Shown here: piece after piece, positions 26,409 through 36,020 of the stretch
Position numbering within the stretch: the first letter of the stretch is position 1
Layout of the letters: each line of letters begins with the position of its first letter
Assembly (NCBI RefSeq): GCF_965243865.1
Contig: NZ_OZ251603.1
Location: 372,001-436,000 of the forward strand
Length of the DNA stretch: 64,000 nt
Direction of reading: 5' to 3'
From: Hyphomicrobium_A sp965243865
GTDB lineage: Bacteria; Pseudomonadota; Alphaproteobacteria; Rhizobiales; Hyphomicrobiaceae
Notes under the pieces: model-generated
Databases searched by the model: none
The model's input: only the letters and a program-made list of their open reading frames with translations
What the model was told of the DNA's origin: nothing
Made by a program: the position numbers and the translations under genes

Positions 26409-26437
26409 GTTAGTTTGCCTTGCTTCGAAGGATCAGG

Positions 26438-27697
26438 ATGCGCCGAGTCGTTATTACAGGTCTTGGAATCGTCTCGCCGGTCGGTTGCGGCGTCGAGGCT
26501 TCCTGGCAGGCATTGCTTGCCGGAGCCAACGGCGCACGCCGCATCGAGGAGTTCGAAGTCGACGACATTGCCTGCCAGATCGCTTGCTTCATTCCGCGCG
26601 GCTCCAAGTCCGAGGGGAAGTTCAATCCCGACGATTGGATGGAGCCCAAGGAGCAGCGCAAGGTCGACGATTTCATCGTCTACGCGATGGCAGCCGCCGA
26701 TCAGGCGATTGCCGATAGCGGCATCGACCTGAGCAACTCTGAGCAGCAGGAGCGCGCGGGCGTGCTCATTGGATCGGGCATCGGTGGCCTGCCAGGCATC
26801 GCCGAAACGTCGATCCTGTTGAAGGAGAAGGGGCCGCGTCGCGTTTCCCCATTCTTCATTCCCGGCCGACTGATCAATCTCGCCTCCGGCTACGTGTCCA
26901 TCCGGCACAAGCTGAAGGGGCCGAACCACGCAGTCGTAACAGCCTGCTCCACCGGCGCGCATGCCATCGGCGATGCCAGCCGCATCGTGGCGCTGGGCGA
27001 CGCCGATATCATGGTGGCCGGCGGCACGGAATCTCCGATCTGCCGCATCGCCATGGCCGGCTTCGCCGCCTGCCGTGCACTTGCCACCGCCTTCAACGAT
27101 CGCCCGCAGATAGCCTCACGTCCCTATGACAAGGACCGCGATGGCTTCGTCATGGGCGAGGGCTCGGGTGTCGTCGTGCTCGAAGAATACGAGCATGCAA
27201 AAGCCCGCGGCGCGAAGATCTATGCTGAGGTCATCGGCTACGGCATGTCGGGCGACGCCTATCACATCACTGCGCCCAGCGAGGACGGTGATGGCGCGTA
27301 TCGCTGCATGCGCGCTGCGCTGAAGCGTGCCGATATCGATGTCAGCGATATCGACTACGTCAACGCGCATGGCACCTCGACCATGGCCGACACGATCGAG
27401 CTGGGCGCCGTCGAGCGCCTGTTCGGCAACGCGTCGGGCAAGCTTTCCATGTCGTCGACCAAGTCGGCCACAGGTCATCTGCTCGGTGCGGCTGGCGCGA
27501 TCGAGGCCATTTTCTCGATCCTCGCCATTCGCGACAATATCGTCCCGCCGACGCTCAACCTCGATAATCCCGAGGTGGAGACCGTGATCGACCTTGTGCC
27601 CCACACGGCCAAGAAGCGCGAGGTCAACACAGTGCTGTCGAACTCGTTCGGCTTCGGTGGCACCAACGCCTCGCTGATTCTGCGGCGCGTCGCCTGA
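26438..27697 (+). CDS. fabF: 3-oxoacyl-ACP synthase II (KASII)
   Basis: 419 residues from MRRVVITGLGIVSPVGCG with AGGATCAGG upstream. The Cys-His-His triad is visible: Cys170 in VTACSTGAHAIGDA, His in NAHGTSTMADTIE and His in KSATGHLLGAAGA. It condenses malonyl-ACP with acyl-ACP in elongation. A perfect palindrome follows its stop. Confidence 0.97.
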   Translation: MRRVVITGLGIVSPVGCGVEASWQALLAGANGARRIEEFEVDDIACQIACFIPRGSKSEGKFNPDDWMEPKEQRKVDDFIVYAMAAADQAIADSGIDLSNSEQQERAGVLIGSGIGGLPGIAETSILLKEKGPRRVSPFFIPGRLINLASGYVSIRHKLKGPNHAVVTACSTGAHAIGDASRIVALGDADIMVAGGTESPICRIAMAGFAACRALATAFNDRPQIASRPYDKDRDGFVMGEGSGVVVLEEYEHAKARGAKIYAEVIGYGMSGDAYHITAPSEDGDGAYRCMRAALKRADIDVSDIDYVNAHGTSTMADTIELGAVERLFGNASGKLSMSSTKSATGHLLGAAGAIEAIFSILAIRDNIVPPTLNLDNPEVETVIDLVPHTAKKREVNTVLSNSFGFGGTNASLILRRVA

Positions 27698-27700
27698 GGC

Positions 27701-27722
27701 ACCGGTGCCACGTGGCACCGGT
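27701..27722. repeat. 22-base perfect palindrome after fabF
   Basis: ACCGGTGCCAC is followed directly by its inverse complement GTGGCACCGGT, beginning three bases after the fabF stop. As RNA it would form a tight stem; no U tract follows. Terminator or protein site cannot be told apart. Confidence 0.6.
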
Positions 27723-27992
27723 CGCGTATTCCTGTCACGGAATAGAGTTCGCGCTTTTGCCATAATTGGCTCTAGTGTCCCTGATCGAAGCTTGCTTTAG
27801 CTTGCAAAGAGCGCAAAGCCGGCTTCGAATGTGCGGGGCGCTGGAATCGCTGATCCGTTTGCGTGATTGGGATTGCTGCAATCCCGCTCGGGACGCGCCC
27901 CACAATGCTGGCGGATTTCTCGATCATCAAACGAGGGTCGGGGCGGATTTAACTCCGATGCCGGTTGGGAACGGCTTCGACGGGAGCGCAGA

Positions 27993-29270
27993 TTGAGCAC
28001 TATTCCCCCTTCGCGCTACGAACCGCCGCTTCGTCGGGGAAGTATCCGCCCGCGCTCGCCTGCCGAGATGCTCGAGCCCTCGCGCCCCCCAGGGCCGCCG
28101 CGCGGAGCGCCGCCACCCAACGCGCCGAAGCGTGGTGCCGGCTTCATGCGTTTTCTATCCGGGCTCTTCACTCTGGCGCTCTTCGCCATGCTCGGCGCCG
28201 CCGCGGTGCTGGCGCTGATCTATCACCAGTATGAGCAACCCGGCCCCCTCGCGGTCACACGCGTTGTCGTCGTGCCGAAAGGCGAGGGCCGGCTTGCGAT
28301 CGCCAATCGCCTTGAGAGGGAAGGCGCGATCAGCAGCAGCTGGACTTTCATCACCAACTACCTGCTGCGCACCTCGTTGGGCCGCAAGCAGATGGAGTTG
28401 AAGGCCGGCGACTACGAGATCAAGAAGAATGCCAGCATGGCCGAGATCATGGACATGCTCACGCAAGGCCGCGGCGTGCTCTCAAAGCTCACCATCCCCG
28501 AAGGCCTGACGAGCATGCAGATCGTCGAGCGTTTGCGCCAGGAGGAGGAGCTCGCCGGGGAGATCACAGATATACCCCCCGAAGGAACACTGCTGCCCGA
28601 TACCTACCGCTTCTCCAAGGGCATGGATCGGCAGGAGCTGCTCGACCGCATGCAGGGCGAAATGCAGCGCTTCCTCGCCGCGGCCTGGGAACGCCGTCAG
28701 CCGAGCCTGCCCGTTGCAACGCCCGAGGAAGCCATCATCTTCGCCTCCATCGTCGAGAAGGAGACGGGGCGCGCTGACGAGCGCGGACGCGTCGCTGCGG
28801 TGTTCATGAACCGGCTGCGCAAGGGCATGCGCCTGCAGTCCGATCCGACCGTGATCTACGGCATCGTCGGCGGCCAAGGCCCGCTCGGTCGCTCCATCAC
28901 TCGCACCGACCTCGACACCAAGACATCGCACAACACCTATCAGATCCCCGGCCTGCCCCCGACGCCGATCTGCAACCCGGGCCGCTCGGCGATCGAGGCA
29001 ACCCTCAATCCGCCTGCCACCAAAGATCTCTACTTCGTCGCCGACGGCACTGGCGGACACACCTTCTCCGACACCTTGAAGGAGCACAACGCCGCCGTCT
29101 CGACCTGGCGCAAGGTCGAGCGCGAGCGCAAGAAGGAAACTCAGGCTGGCGGCCCGCCGTCTGCTGACGACATTCCGGTCATCAACGCTGGCGCCGCCGC
29201 CGCTCCAGCCGCAAAGACGGCGCCCGCTGCGTCGGCCGTGCCTTTACCGGTCCGCAAGCCGAAGCTCTGA
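27993..29270 (+). CDS. mltG: Endolytic transglycosylase MltG (YceG-like)
   Basis: About 425 residues from a TTG with GGGAG seven bases upstream; the frame is open further back, so the start is not certain. A Pro/Arg-rich cytosolic part (1-55) precedes one transmembrane helix (FLSGLFTLALFAMLGAAAV), a LysM-like subdomain (VVVVPKGEGRLAIANRLEREG) and the YceG catalytic domain with Glu in FASIVEKETGRADERG and the LQSDPTVIYG motif. It cuts nascent glycan strands and ends them. The tail is Ala/Pro-rich. The fabF-mltG-yicC-gmk order is conserved in Hyphomicrobiales. Confidence 0.93.
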   Translation: MSTIPPSRYEPPLRRGSIRPRSPAEMLEPSRPPGPPRGAPPPNAPKRGAGFMRFLSGLFTLALFAMLGAAAVLALIYHQYEQPGPLAVTRVVVVPKGEGRLAIANRLEREGAISSSWTFITNYLLRTSLGRKQMELKAGDYEIKKNASMAEIMDMLTQGRGVLSKLTIPEGLTSMQIVERLRQEEELAGEITDIPPEGTLLPDTYRFSKGMDRQELLDRMQGEMQRFLAAAWERRQPSLPVATPEEAIIFASIVEKETGRADERGRVAAVFMNRLRKGMRLQSDPTVIYGIVGGQGPLGRSITRTDLDTKTSHNTYQIPGLPPTPICNPGRSAIEATLNPPATKDLYFVADGTGGHTFSDTLKEHNAAVSTWRKVERERKKETQAGGPPSADDIPVINAGAAAAPAAKTAPAASAVPLPVRKPKL

Positions 29271-29388
29271 TCCTGAACGCTCGATTACGCGTTACTCCTG
29301 CCGGCCCGCGCCTTGTTGACCGCGCCGGCTGCGGCTAGATTTCGGCACGCGTTGGGCTTCCCGGCGCTCAGAGCCCAACGGAGCCGCA

Positions 29389-30279
29389 ATGACGATAAGA
29401 AGCATGACGGGCTTTGCCCGCGCCGAGGGCTCGCTCAATGGCGCGAGCTGGCATTGGGAGATCCGCAGCGTCAATGGCCGCGGCCTCGATGTGCGCCTGC
29501 GCTTCCCATCCGGGCTCGAATACGTGGAACCTCGCGTACGCGAAGCCGTCGCCCGTCACGTGACGCGTGGCAGCGTCAACATCACGCTCGTTTTGGACCG
29601 GGCGGGGTCAGGCGCCGAGATCCGCCTCAACGAGACAGCTCTCGCGCAGGTCATGCAGGCGGCTGAACGTATCCGCAACCTGACCGACGCAGCTCCGCCG
29701 CGCGTCGATGGGCTCATCGCGATCAAGGGCGTTCTCGACATCATCGAGCAGCAAGACGACACCGAGCAACAGGCCGCCCGCACCGATGCGATGCTGGCCT
29801 CGCTTGAAAGCGGCCTTGCGTCACTCGTCGCGGCGCGTACCGCGGAAGGCAACAGGCTGGCATCGGTACTGGCCGAACAGCTTACCGAGATCGCGCGCCT
29901 CGTAGAGGTCGTCCGCACTTCGCCCGCGCGCACGCCGCAAGCCATTGAGGAGCGTCTCAAGGAGCAGGTCCGCCGCATCCTCGACGCTGGCGCCGGCAGC
30001 TTCGATCCCGGCCGTTTGCATCAGGAGGCGGTGCTGCTCGCAACGCGCGCCGATGTCGCCGAAGAGCTGCAGCGTCTCGATTCGCACATCGGCGCCGCGC
30101 GCGAGCTGCTGGCCGATGACGGCGCTGTCGGCCGCAAGCTCGATTTCCTTGCTCAGGAGTTCAACCGCGAAGCCAATACGCTATGCTCAAAAGCGAGCGA
30201 TATCGACATTACCCGGGCTGGCTTGGCTTTGAAGCAGGTGATCGACCAGCTTCGCGAGCAAGTCCAGAACATCGAATAA
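29389..30279 (+). CDS. yicC: YicC/YloC family endoribonuclease
   Basis: 296 residues with the family N-terminus MTIRSMTGFARAEGS, WEIRSVNGRGLDVRLRFP and the C-terminal DUF1732 part ending QEFNREANTLCSKASD. YicC proteins are recently recognised RNases that affect small-RNA decay. It lies between mltG and gmk as usual. Confidence 0.95.
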   Translation: MTIRSMTGFARAEGSLNGASWHWEIRSVNGRGLDVRLRFPSGLEYVEPRVREAVARHVTRGSVNITLVLDRAGSGAEIRLNETALAQVMQAAERIRNLTDAAPPRVDGLIAIKGVLDIIEQQDDTEQQAARTDAMLASLESGLASLVAARTAEGNRLASVLAEQLTEIARLVEVVRTSPARTPQAIEERLKEQVRRILDAGAGSFDPGRLHQEAVLLATRADVAEELQRLDSHIGAARELLADDGAVGRKLDFLAQEFNREANTLCSKASDIDITRAGLALKQVIDQLREQVQNIE

Positions 30280-30320
30280 ACAACAAAGGGGCCGGCGCGC
30301 TCGGCGCGACGAGAATACTG

Positions 30321-30962
30321 ATGGGAGACACGCCGACCATAAAGCGCCGCGGACTGCTGCTCGTGCTGTCTTCTCCTTCGGGAGCGGGCAAGACGACCAT
30401 CGCCCGCCGTCTCATTGACGCCGATCCCGATATTTCGATGTCGGTATCCGTCACGACACGCAAGCCGCGCCCCGGCGAGGTAGACGGAAGAGACTACAAC
30501 TTCATCGAGGCCGACGCGTTCAAACGCATGGCAGACGAAAACGAGCTCATCGAATGGGCCCAGGTTTTCGGCAACCTCTACGGCACGCCGCGCACTCCGG
30601 TCGAAGCTGCCATCGAGCGCGGGCAAGATGTCCTCTTCGACATCGATTGGCAGGGCGCCCAGCAGCTCTCCGAGAAAATGAAGCATGATGTCGTGCGTGT
30701 GTTCATTCTGCCGCCGTCCGCCGACTCGCTGGAGCAGCGCCTTCGCTCGCGCGCCCAAGATCCCGACGACGTCGTCCGCCGCCGCATGGATGCTGCCGCC
30801 GATGAGATCAGTCACTGGCCGGAGTACGACTACGTTATCGTCAATAGCGACCTGCCGACGTCCATGGAAGGGCTGACCGCCATCCTCGCGGCCGAGCGCC
30901 TCCGTCGCGATCGTCTCAATGGACTCACGGCGTTCGTCAGGGAAATGCAGAGCCACCTATGA
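30321..30962 (+). CDS. gmk: Guanylate kinase
   Basis: 213 residues starting MGDTPTIKRRGLLLVLSSPSGAGKTT. P-loop SPSGAGKT, the GMP-binding RKPRPGEVDGRDYNFI and the DIDWQGAQQL motif are present. It makes GDP from GMP. A four-base ATGA overlap with the next gene couples it to a secreted lipase-like protein, which is not its usual neighbour. Confidence 0.97.
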   Translation: MGDTPTIKRRGLLLVLSSPSGAGKTTIARRLIDADPDISMSVSVTTRKPRPGEVDGRDYNFIEADAFKRMADENELIEWAQVFGNLYGTPRTPVEAAIERGQDVLFDIDWQGAQQLSEKMKHDVVRVFILPPSADSLEQRLRSRAQDPDDVVRRRMDAAADEISHWPEYDYVIVNSDLPTSMEGLTAILAAERLRRDRLNGLTAFVREMQSHL

Positions 30963-32137
30963 AGCGTGCCCTCGCAGCCCTTCTGTACGCTGCAGTGATG
31001 GCGCTTCTCCCTGCAGGCCCAGCGCCGGCCCAGGACAAACCGGGACTGGGGGACGTGGGCAAGCGCGAGATCGCCAATGCCAAGCCCGGCACGGTCCTGC
31101 GCGTATGGCCGCAGCTCGGCGGCTCGACGGGAAACGCAAAAGCCTATCGCATCCTCTATCGCTCGACCGGGATCAATGGTGAGCCGATCGCCGTCTCCGG
31201 AGCGGTGTTCATTCCATTGACACCTCTGCCGCACGGCAAGCGCGATGTCGTCGCGTGGGCGCACCCGACGACCGGTGTCGTCGATCGCTGTGCGCCGACC
31301 CTGCTGCCTGACCTTGCGGGCACCATCGCGGGCCTGGAGGAAATGCTGCGCCAGGGATACGTCGTCGTCGCGACCGACTACGACGGCCTCGGCACAGAGG
31401 GGATGCACCCCTATCTCATCGGCGTGAGCGAAGCCCGCAGCATGCTCGATTCAGTCCGCGCCGCACGGCTGCTGCCGGATGCAAAGGCCAGCAACCGCTT
31501 CGCGGTGTGGGGACACTCGCAGGGTGGCCACGCTGCGCTGTTCACCGGGGAAGAGGCGGCCGGCTATGCGCCCGAACTGAAGCTGGTTGGCGTTGCCGCA
31601 GCAGCACCCGCGACGTACCTCGTCGATCTGTTCAAGGCAGACCGCGGCTCCATCTCGGGCAACAGCCTGACGGCTATGGCTCTCTTGTCGTGGTCGACGA
31701 TCTACGGCACCCCGGCCCAGACCGCGCTCGCCTCCGGTGCACATCGCGCCTACGAAGCTGCCGCTACGAGTTGCATTCAGACCATCTCCGAGATGCTGAA
31801 GCTGGAGCAGTCGGCGCGCACCCTGCAGCGTCGTTTCCTCAAGATCGACCCCACTAAGACCGAGCCCTGGCGCGCGATCATGCTTGCGAACTCTCCGGGG
31901 CAAAAGCCTGCCGGCGCTCCCGTGTTCATTGCCCAGGGCACGGAGGATGAAACCGTGCATCCCGCGATCACGCGCCGGTTCGCCGACCACCTTTGCCGCA
32001 ACGGAACACCCGTGCTCATGAAGTACCTCGTCGGCGTCAGCCATTCCTACGCCGGGTACGATGGAGCACATGACGCCATTTCTTGGATCGCGGACCGGTT
32101 CCGGGGGCTGCCTGCACCGTCACTCTGTAAGCGCTGA
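30959..32137 (+). CDS. Secreted lipase-family alpha/beta hydrolase (copy 1)
   Basis: 392 residues with a signal peptide (to about PAPAQ, residue 25). The fold matches the secretory lipase family: nucleophile Ser187 in VWGHSQGGHAALF, acid in FIAQGTEDETVHP and His in GVSHSYAGYDG near the end; VVATDYDGLGTEG supplies the oxyanion region. It likely hydrolyses esters or triacylglycerols outside the inner membrane. It overlaps gmk by four bases and has a paralogue immediately downstream. Substrate is unknown. Confidence 0.85.
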   Translation: MKRALAALLYAAVMALLPAGPAPAQDKPGLGDVGKREIANAKPGTVLRVWPQLGGSTGNAKAYRILYRSTGINGEPIAVSGAVFIPLTPLPHGKRDVVAWAHPTTGVVDRCAPTLLPDLAGTIAGLEEMLRQGYVVVATDYDGLGTEGMHPYLIGVSEARSMLDSVRAARLLPDAKASNRFAVWGHSQGGHAALFTGEEAAGYAPELKLVGVAAAAPATYLVDLFKADRGSISGNSLTAMALLSWSTIYGTPAQTALASGAHRAYEAAATSCIQTISEMLKLEQSARTLQRRFLKIDPTKTEPWRAIMLANSPGQKPAGAPVFIAQGTEDETVHPAITRRFADHLCRNGTPVLMKYLVGVSHSYAGYDGAHDAISWIADRFRGLPAPSLCKR

Positions 32138-32270
32138 CCCGGCGTTCACTGTGCTGTCATGCACGAAGTGCTTTTGTCATTTACCGTCCTGGCAGTTTGC
32201 CCGGCGCTCAGCCTGGAAAACAGCATACGCAGCGAGCTGTAGTGTCGCTTCTACAATCAGGGGTAATCCG

Positions 32271-33491
32271 GTGCAGTTCGGCATTTGCGTCCACCTCGAT
32301 CGCCTGCTCGCGCTAGCGTTGGCACTCCTCTTCGCCTGGTTCTCGCCATTCGGGCTGAAGCCAGCCAGCGCGGCACCTGGGTATGCACAGCTGGATATCT
32401 CTCAGGCCGAGCTGCGCAAGGCGAAGCCGGGTCACGTGTTCCATATCCATCCGCAAATTGGCGGCGCGCCGGCCAACGCTAAGGCATTTCGCATCATCTA
32501 CCGCTCGACCAACGTGAAGGGTGAGCCGGTTGCGGTGTCAGGCACGGTGATCTATCCGGCGGGCCCAGCGCCCAAGGAAGGGCGCAACATCATCGCTTGG
32601 GCCCACTACACCACGGGCGTGGCCGGCCGTTGTGCGCCGACACTGCTGCCCAATCTCTCTGGTACGATAGCCGGGTTGGAGGACATGCTGTCCCGCGGCT
32701 ACGTCGTGGTCGCGACCGACTATGAAGGCCTCGGCGCGCCTGGCGTGCACGCCTATCTCGTCGGTCTCAGCGAGGCACGCTCTGTCATCGATTCCGTGCG
32801 GGCTGCACGCAATCTCAACGGCACCCACGCAACCAACCGCTTCGCCGTCTGGGGGCACTCACAAGGCGGTCACGCCGCGCTGTTCACCGGCGAGATCGCC
32901 GCATCCTACGCGCCCGAGCTGAAGCTTGTCGCACTGGCGACGGCCGCCCCGGCCACTGATCTTGTCGAGCTGTTCAAAGCGCAGAAGGGATCGATTGCGG
33001 GCGACAGTCTCACCGCCATGGCCCTGCTCTCCTGGTCGCGGACATACAACTTGCCGCTCGACAGCGTGCTTGAGGAGGGGGCAGAGGCGCGGTTCGAAAA
33101 GGTCGCCGAGAGTTGCATCCAGTCCATCTCCCAGATGCTCAAACTGTTGAAGCTGGCGCAGCCGCTGAAGAAGGCATTCCTCAAAACGGATCCGGTCCAA
33201 CAACCGGCCTGGCGCGACCTGATGCAGCAGAACTCCCCCGGCGCGGTGCCGATCAAGGTGCCCGTCTTCATTGCCCAGGGCACCGGCGACACGACCGTGA
33301 AGCCCCAGATCACTTTGAACTTCGCCAAGGCCATGTGCGCGAGCGGTACGCCTGTCACATTGCGCCTTTTGAAGAACGCGTCACACAGCTACGCCGCCGA
33401 GAAGAGTGCGTACGCTGCGGTCCTCTGGCTGACCGATCGCTTCAAGGGGAGGCCGGCGCCAAACGACTGTGCGAACAAGCGAGCCGGCTGA
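32271..33491 (+). CDS. Secreted lipase-family alpha/beta hydrolase (copy 2)
   Basis: 406 residues from a GTG with AGGGG upstream, which begins a signal peptide (LLALALALLFAWFSPFG, cut near ASAAP); an earlier frame extension of 70 residues has no support. It matches copy 1 over its full length, with VWGHSQGGHAALFTGE, DYEGLGAPG, FIAQGTGDTTVKP and ASHSYA, and is clearly a tandem duplicate that has diverged. The gap of 133 bases contains a small GCAC-GAA-GTGC hairpin followed by TTTT, so copy 2 may have its own promoter. Confidence 0.85.
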   Translation: MQFGICVHLDRLLALALALLFAWFSPFGLKPASAAPGYAQLDISQAELRKAKPGHVFHIHPQIGGAPANAKAFRIIYRSTNVKGEPVAVSGTVIYPAGPAPKEGRNIIAWAHYTTGVAGRCAPTLLPNLSGTIAGLEDMLSRGYVVVATDYEGLGAPGVHAYLVGLSEARSVIDSVRAARNLNGTHATNRFAVWGHSQGGHAALFTGEIAASYAPELKLVALATAAPATDLVELFKAQKGSIAGDSLTAMALLSWSRTYNLPLDSVLEEGAEARFEKVAESCIQSISQMLKLLKLAQPLKKAFLKTDPVQQPAWRDLMQQNSPGAVPIKVPVFIAQGTGDTTVKPQITLNFAKAMCASGTPVTLRLLKNASHSYAAEKSAYAAVLWLTDRFKGRPAPNDCANKRAG

Positions 33492-33554
33492 GGGCAATTC
33501 CGTAACTGCATACGTGCTAGGGGTGCTGCCCCGAAAGCCGCGCCGGAACCGATC

Positions 33555-34109
33555 ATGCTGCGTATCGCGTTGTCTCTACGCCTCGTGTTGCTCTCCGCTG
33601 CATTTGGAACGTTCGTTGGCGCGCTCATCATGTTCTGGCAGGGCTTGGCGCTGACGTTTGAAGCGGCCGAAGGCCTCTACCGGCATGCCGATCACAAGCT
33701 CATCACTGCTGCAGTAATGGGCGCCACAGATATCTTCCTGTTCGGCATCGTGCTCGCCATCTTCACCTACGCGATCGTCTTTGGCTTCGTCTTCAAGCTC
33801 GCGCGCCATGACCGCAAGAAGCTGCGCGCCTGGATGCGCCCCACCGGCATGCACGAATTGAAGACGACGCTGATTAGCGCCATCCTCGTCTATCTCGTCG
33901 TCGACTTCGCAACCGATTGGGCCGAGCTCGGGAATACTCTTAGCTGGCAGATGCTGGTGAAGCCTGCATCGATACTCATGCTGGCAGCAGCACTGCGCCT
34001 GTTCGCCAACGAGCCCAACACCGACGACGAAAATGGCAGCGATGCAACCCCGGTCGGCGCGCACGTCCCGGTGGCGACACCACCGCCGTCAACGGCGCCC
34101 CAGGCCTGA
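33555..34109 (+). CDS. YqhA/UPF0114 family membrane protein
   Basis: 184 residues with four hydrophobic helices: 7-29, about 52-85 (ATDIFLFGIVLAIFTYAIVFGFVF), about 103-121 and 133-150. The order of helices and the TDIFLFGIVLxIFxYAIxFGF and VYLVVDFATDW stretches are typical of UPF0114. Function is unknown. Its 3' end overlaps that of convergent rsmA by 21 bases. Confidence 0.8.
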   Translation: MLRIALSLRLVLLSAAFGTFVGALIMFWQGLALTFEAAEGLYRHADHKLITAAVMGATDIFLFGIVLAIFTYAIVFGFVFKLARHDRKKLRAWMRPTGMHELKTTLISAILVYLVVDFATDWAELGNTLSWQMLVKPASILMLAAALRLFANEPNTDDENGSDATPVGAHVPVATPPPSTAPQA

Positions 34110-34982
34110 GCGCTCGAATACGAGCGCCATCCGGGCGAAGTCTTTCACCGTGAGATCCTCGGCGCGCAGGTTCCCCGCAATACCGGCAGCTTCGAGCAAC
34201 TGCTCTGCCTCAGGCGTCAGCTGCTTCAGGCTCGCCCGCAGCATCTTGCGTCTCTGCCCGAACGCCGCTGCCGTCACCTGAGCCAGGACGCGCGGGGTGC
34301 ATGGCGGGTTCGGCTCCTTGTGCGGAATGAACTCGACAACGGCCGATTCAACCTTGGGCGCCGGCGTGAAAGCTTCCCGCGGGACATTGAACACGATGCG
34401 CGGCGCGCTGCGCCATTGCGACAGCACCGACAGCCGCCCGTAGGCCTTGCTGTTCGGCGCAGCAACGATGCGTTCGGCCACCTCTTTTTGAAACATCAGC
34501 ACCATACGATCGAACCACGGCGGCCATGGCTCGCTGTCGAGCCAGCCCGTCAGCAGCAGGGTGGCTACGCCATAGGGGAGGTTGGCGACGATCACTGCCT
34601 TTCCGCGCGCAGCGCCAACCAGCTTCGGCCAGTCGGCCTCGAGCGCATCGCCGAAATGCACCTCGAGCTGTCCCGGATAGCGCTGGGCAATCATCTCTAG
34701 TGGACCGCGCGCGCGCTCATCGCGCTCGACCGCAACCACGCGCTCGGCTCCCTCGAGCAGCAAAGCGCGTGTCAGCCCGCCCGGGCCTGGTCCCACCTCG
34801 ACGACTGTGCGCCCGGCGAGCGAGCCAGCCGCTCTCGCTATGCGCCGCGTGAGATTGAGGTCGAGAATGAAATTCTGCCCTAGGCTCTTTTTCGCCTCGA
34901 GCCCGAATGCGCGGATCACCTCGCGCAGCGGCGGCAACCCATCTGGACTGGCGCCCGAGATCTCGCGCTCGCCCGATGTCAT
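34089..34982 (-). CDS. rsmA: 16S rRNA (adenine1518/1519-N6,N6)-dimethyltransferase
   Basis: 297 residues. The SAM motif is VVEVGPGPGGLTRALL, and the NLPYG catalytic motif of adenine dimethylases is in VIVANLPYGVATLLL; FGLEAKKSLGQNFI is the family N-terminus. It dimethylates two adenines in helix 45. Start overlaps the pdxA stop by four bases. Confidence 0.97.
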   Translation of the reverse strand: MTSGEREISGASPDGLPPLREVIRAFGLEAKKSLGQNFILDLNLTRRIARAAGSLAGRTVVEVGPGPGGLTRALLLEGAERVVAVERDERARGPLEMIAQRYPGQLEVHFGDALEADWPKLVGAARGKAVIVANLPYGVATLLLTGWLDSEPWPPWFDRMVLMFQKEVAERIVAAPNSKAYGRLSVLSQWRSAPRIVFNVPREAFTPAPKVESAVVEFIPHKEPNPPCTPRVLAQVTAAAFGQRRKMLRASLKQLTPEAEQLLEAAGIAGNLRAEDLTVKDFARMALVFERSGLGRR

Positions 34983-36019
34983 GGCGAGGCCGCGCGCGCT
35001 GCTGCAATCTCGGCGGCAAGCTTCAGCGCCGCGATGAGGCTGGCCGGTGAAGCACGACCCTCAGCGGCAATGTCGAAGGCCGTGCCATGGTCGGGCGACG
35101 TCCGCACGAACGGCAGCCCCAGCGTGACGTTGACGCCTTCGTCGAACGCGAGCGTCTTCAGCGGAATGAGCGCCTGGTCGTGGTACATCGCAACGACGGC
35201 GTCATAACCACGACGCGCCGCGGCGTGGAACAACGTGTCGGCCGGATGCGGCCCGGTGACAGATAGCCCTTCCGCACGCAGATCGGCGATGGCGGGAGCA
35301 ATGGTTTCGATCTCCTCGCGGCCCATGGTGCCTTCCTCACCCGCGTGAGGATTGAGCCCGGTGACGGCGATGCGCGGCGCGGCAATACCGAAATCCCGTT
35401 TCAGCGCCGCATAGGTGATGCGCACTGTCTCGAAGATCAGCGAACGCGTAATGGCTTTGGGAACGCTCGCCAGAGCACAGTGCACGGTGAGCGGCACCAC
35501 CCGCAGTCCGCCGCCCGCAAGCATCATCACCGGGCGATAGCTTCGACCGTAGTGGCGCTCCGCGAGCGCTGCCAGAAACTCAGTGTGCCCAGGGAACGGG
35601 AAATCCTCACCCAGCACCACGTGCTTAGCGATCGGGTTCGTGACTATCGCAGCAGCCGCTCCCTGCACTACCGCCGCCGTCGCTGCATCGATCGCACCGA
35701 TGATCGCCGCCCGATTGGCCACATCGCCGACACCGGCACGCGAGGGCACCTGAAGCGGTGTATGCAACACCGGCAGCGCCGAGCCGAACGCTTCGATCGC
35801 CTCTGCGGGCGATGAGACCGCCTGGATGGCAACGTTCAGGCTGAATCGCCGCGCGCGCTCCGCCAAAGTCTCTTTGTCGCCGAACAGCACGAATGGCGCG
35901 ATAGCGTAATCGTGCCGCTGCAGCCAGGCGCGAAGCGTAATCTCTGGACCAATGCCGGCGGGGTCGCCCATGCTGACGGCAAGGGGGCGACGGGTCCGCG
36001 CGTGGCTCGCTGCGCTCAT
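34979..36019 (-). CDS. pdxA: 4-hydroxythreonine-4-phosphate dehydrogenase
   Basis: 346 residues. SMGDPAGIGPEI at the N-terminus, the metal-binding His residues in PFPGHTEFLA, and DAVVAMYHDQALIPLKTL are all characteristic of PdxA of vitamin B6 synthesis. It lies one base after surA and overlaps rsmA, the conserved surA-pdxA-rsmA unit. Confidence 0.97.
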   Translation of the reverse strand: MSAASHARTRRPLAVSMGDPAGIGPEITLRAWLQRHDYAIAPFVLFGDKETLAERARRFSLNVAIQAVSSPAEAIEAFGSALPVLHTPLQVPSRAGVGDVANRAAIIGAIDAATAAVVQGAAAAIVTNPIAKHVVLGEDFPFPGHTEFLAALAERHYGRSYRPVMMLAGGGLRVVPLTVHCALASVPKAITRSLIFETVRITYAALKRDFGIAAPRIAVTGLNPHAGEEGTMGREEIETIAPAIADLRAEGLSVTGPHPADTLFHAAARRGYDAVVAMYHDQALIPLKTLAFDEGVNVTLGLPFVRTSPDHGTAFDIAAEGRASPASLIAALKLAAEIAAARAASP

Positions 36020-36020
36020 A

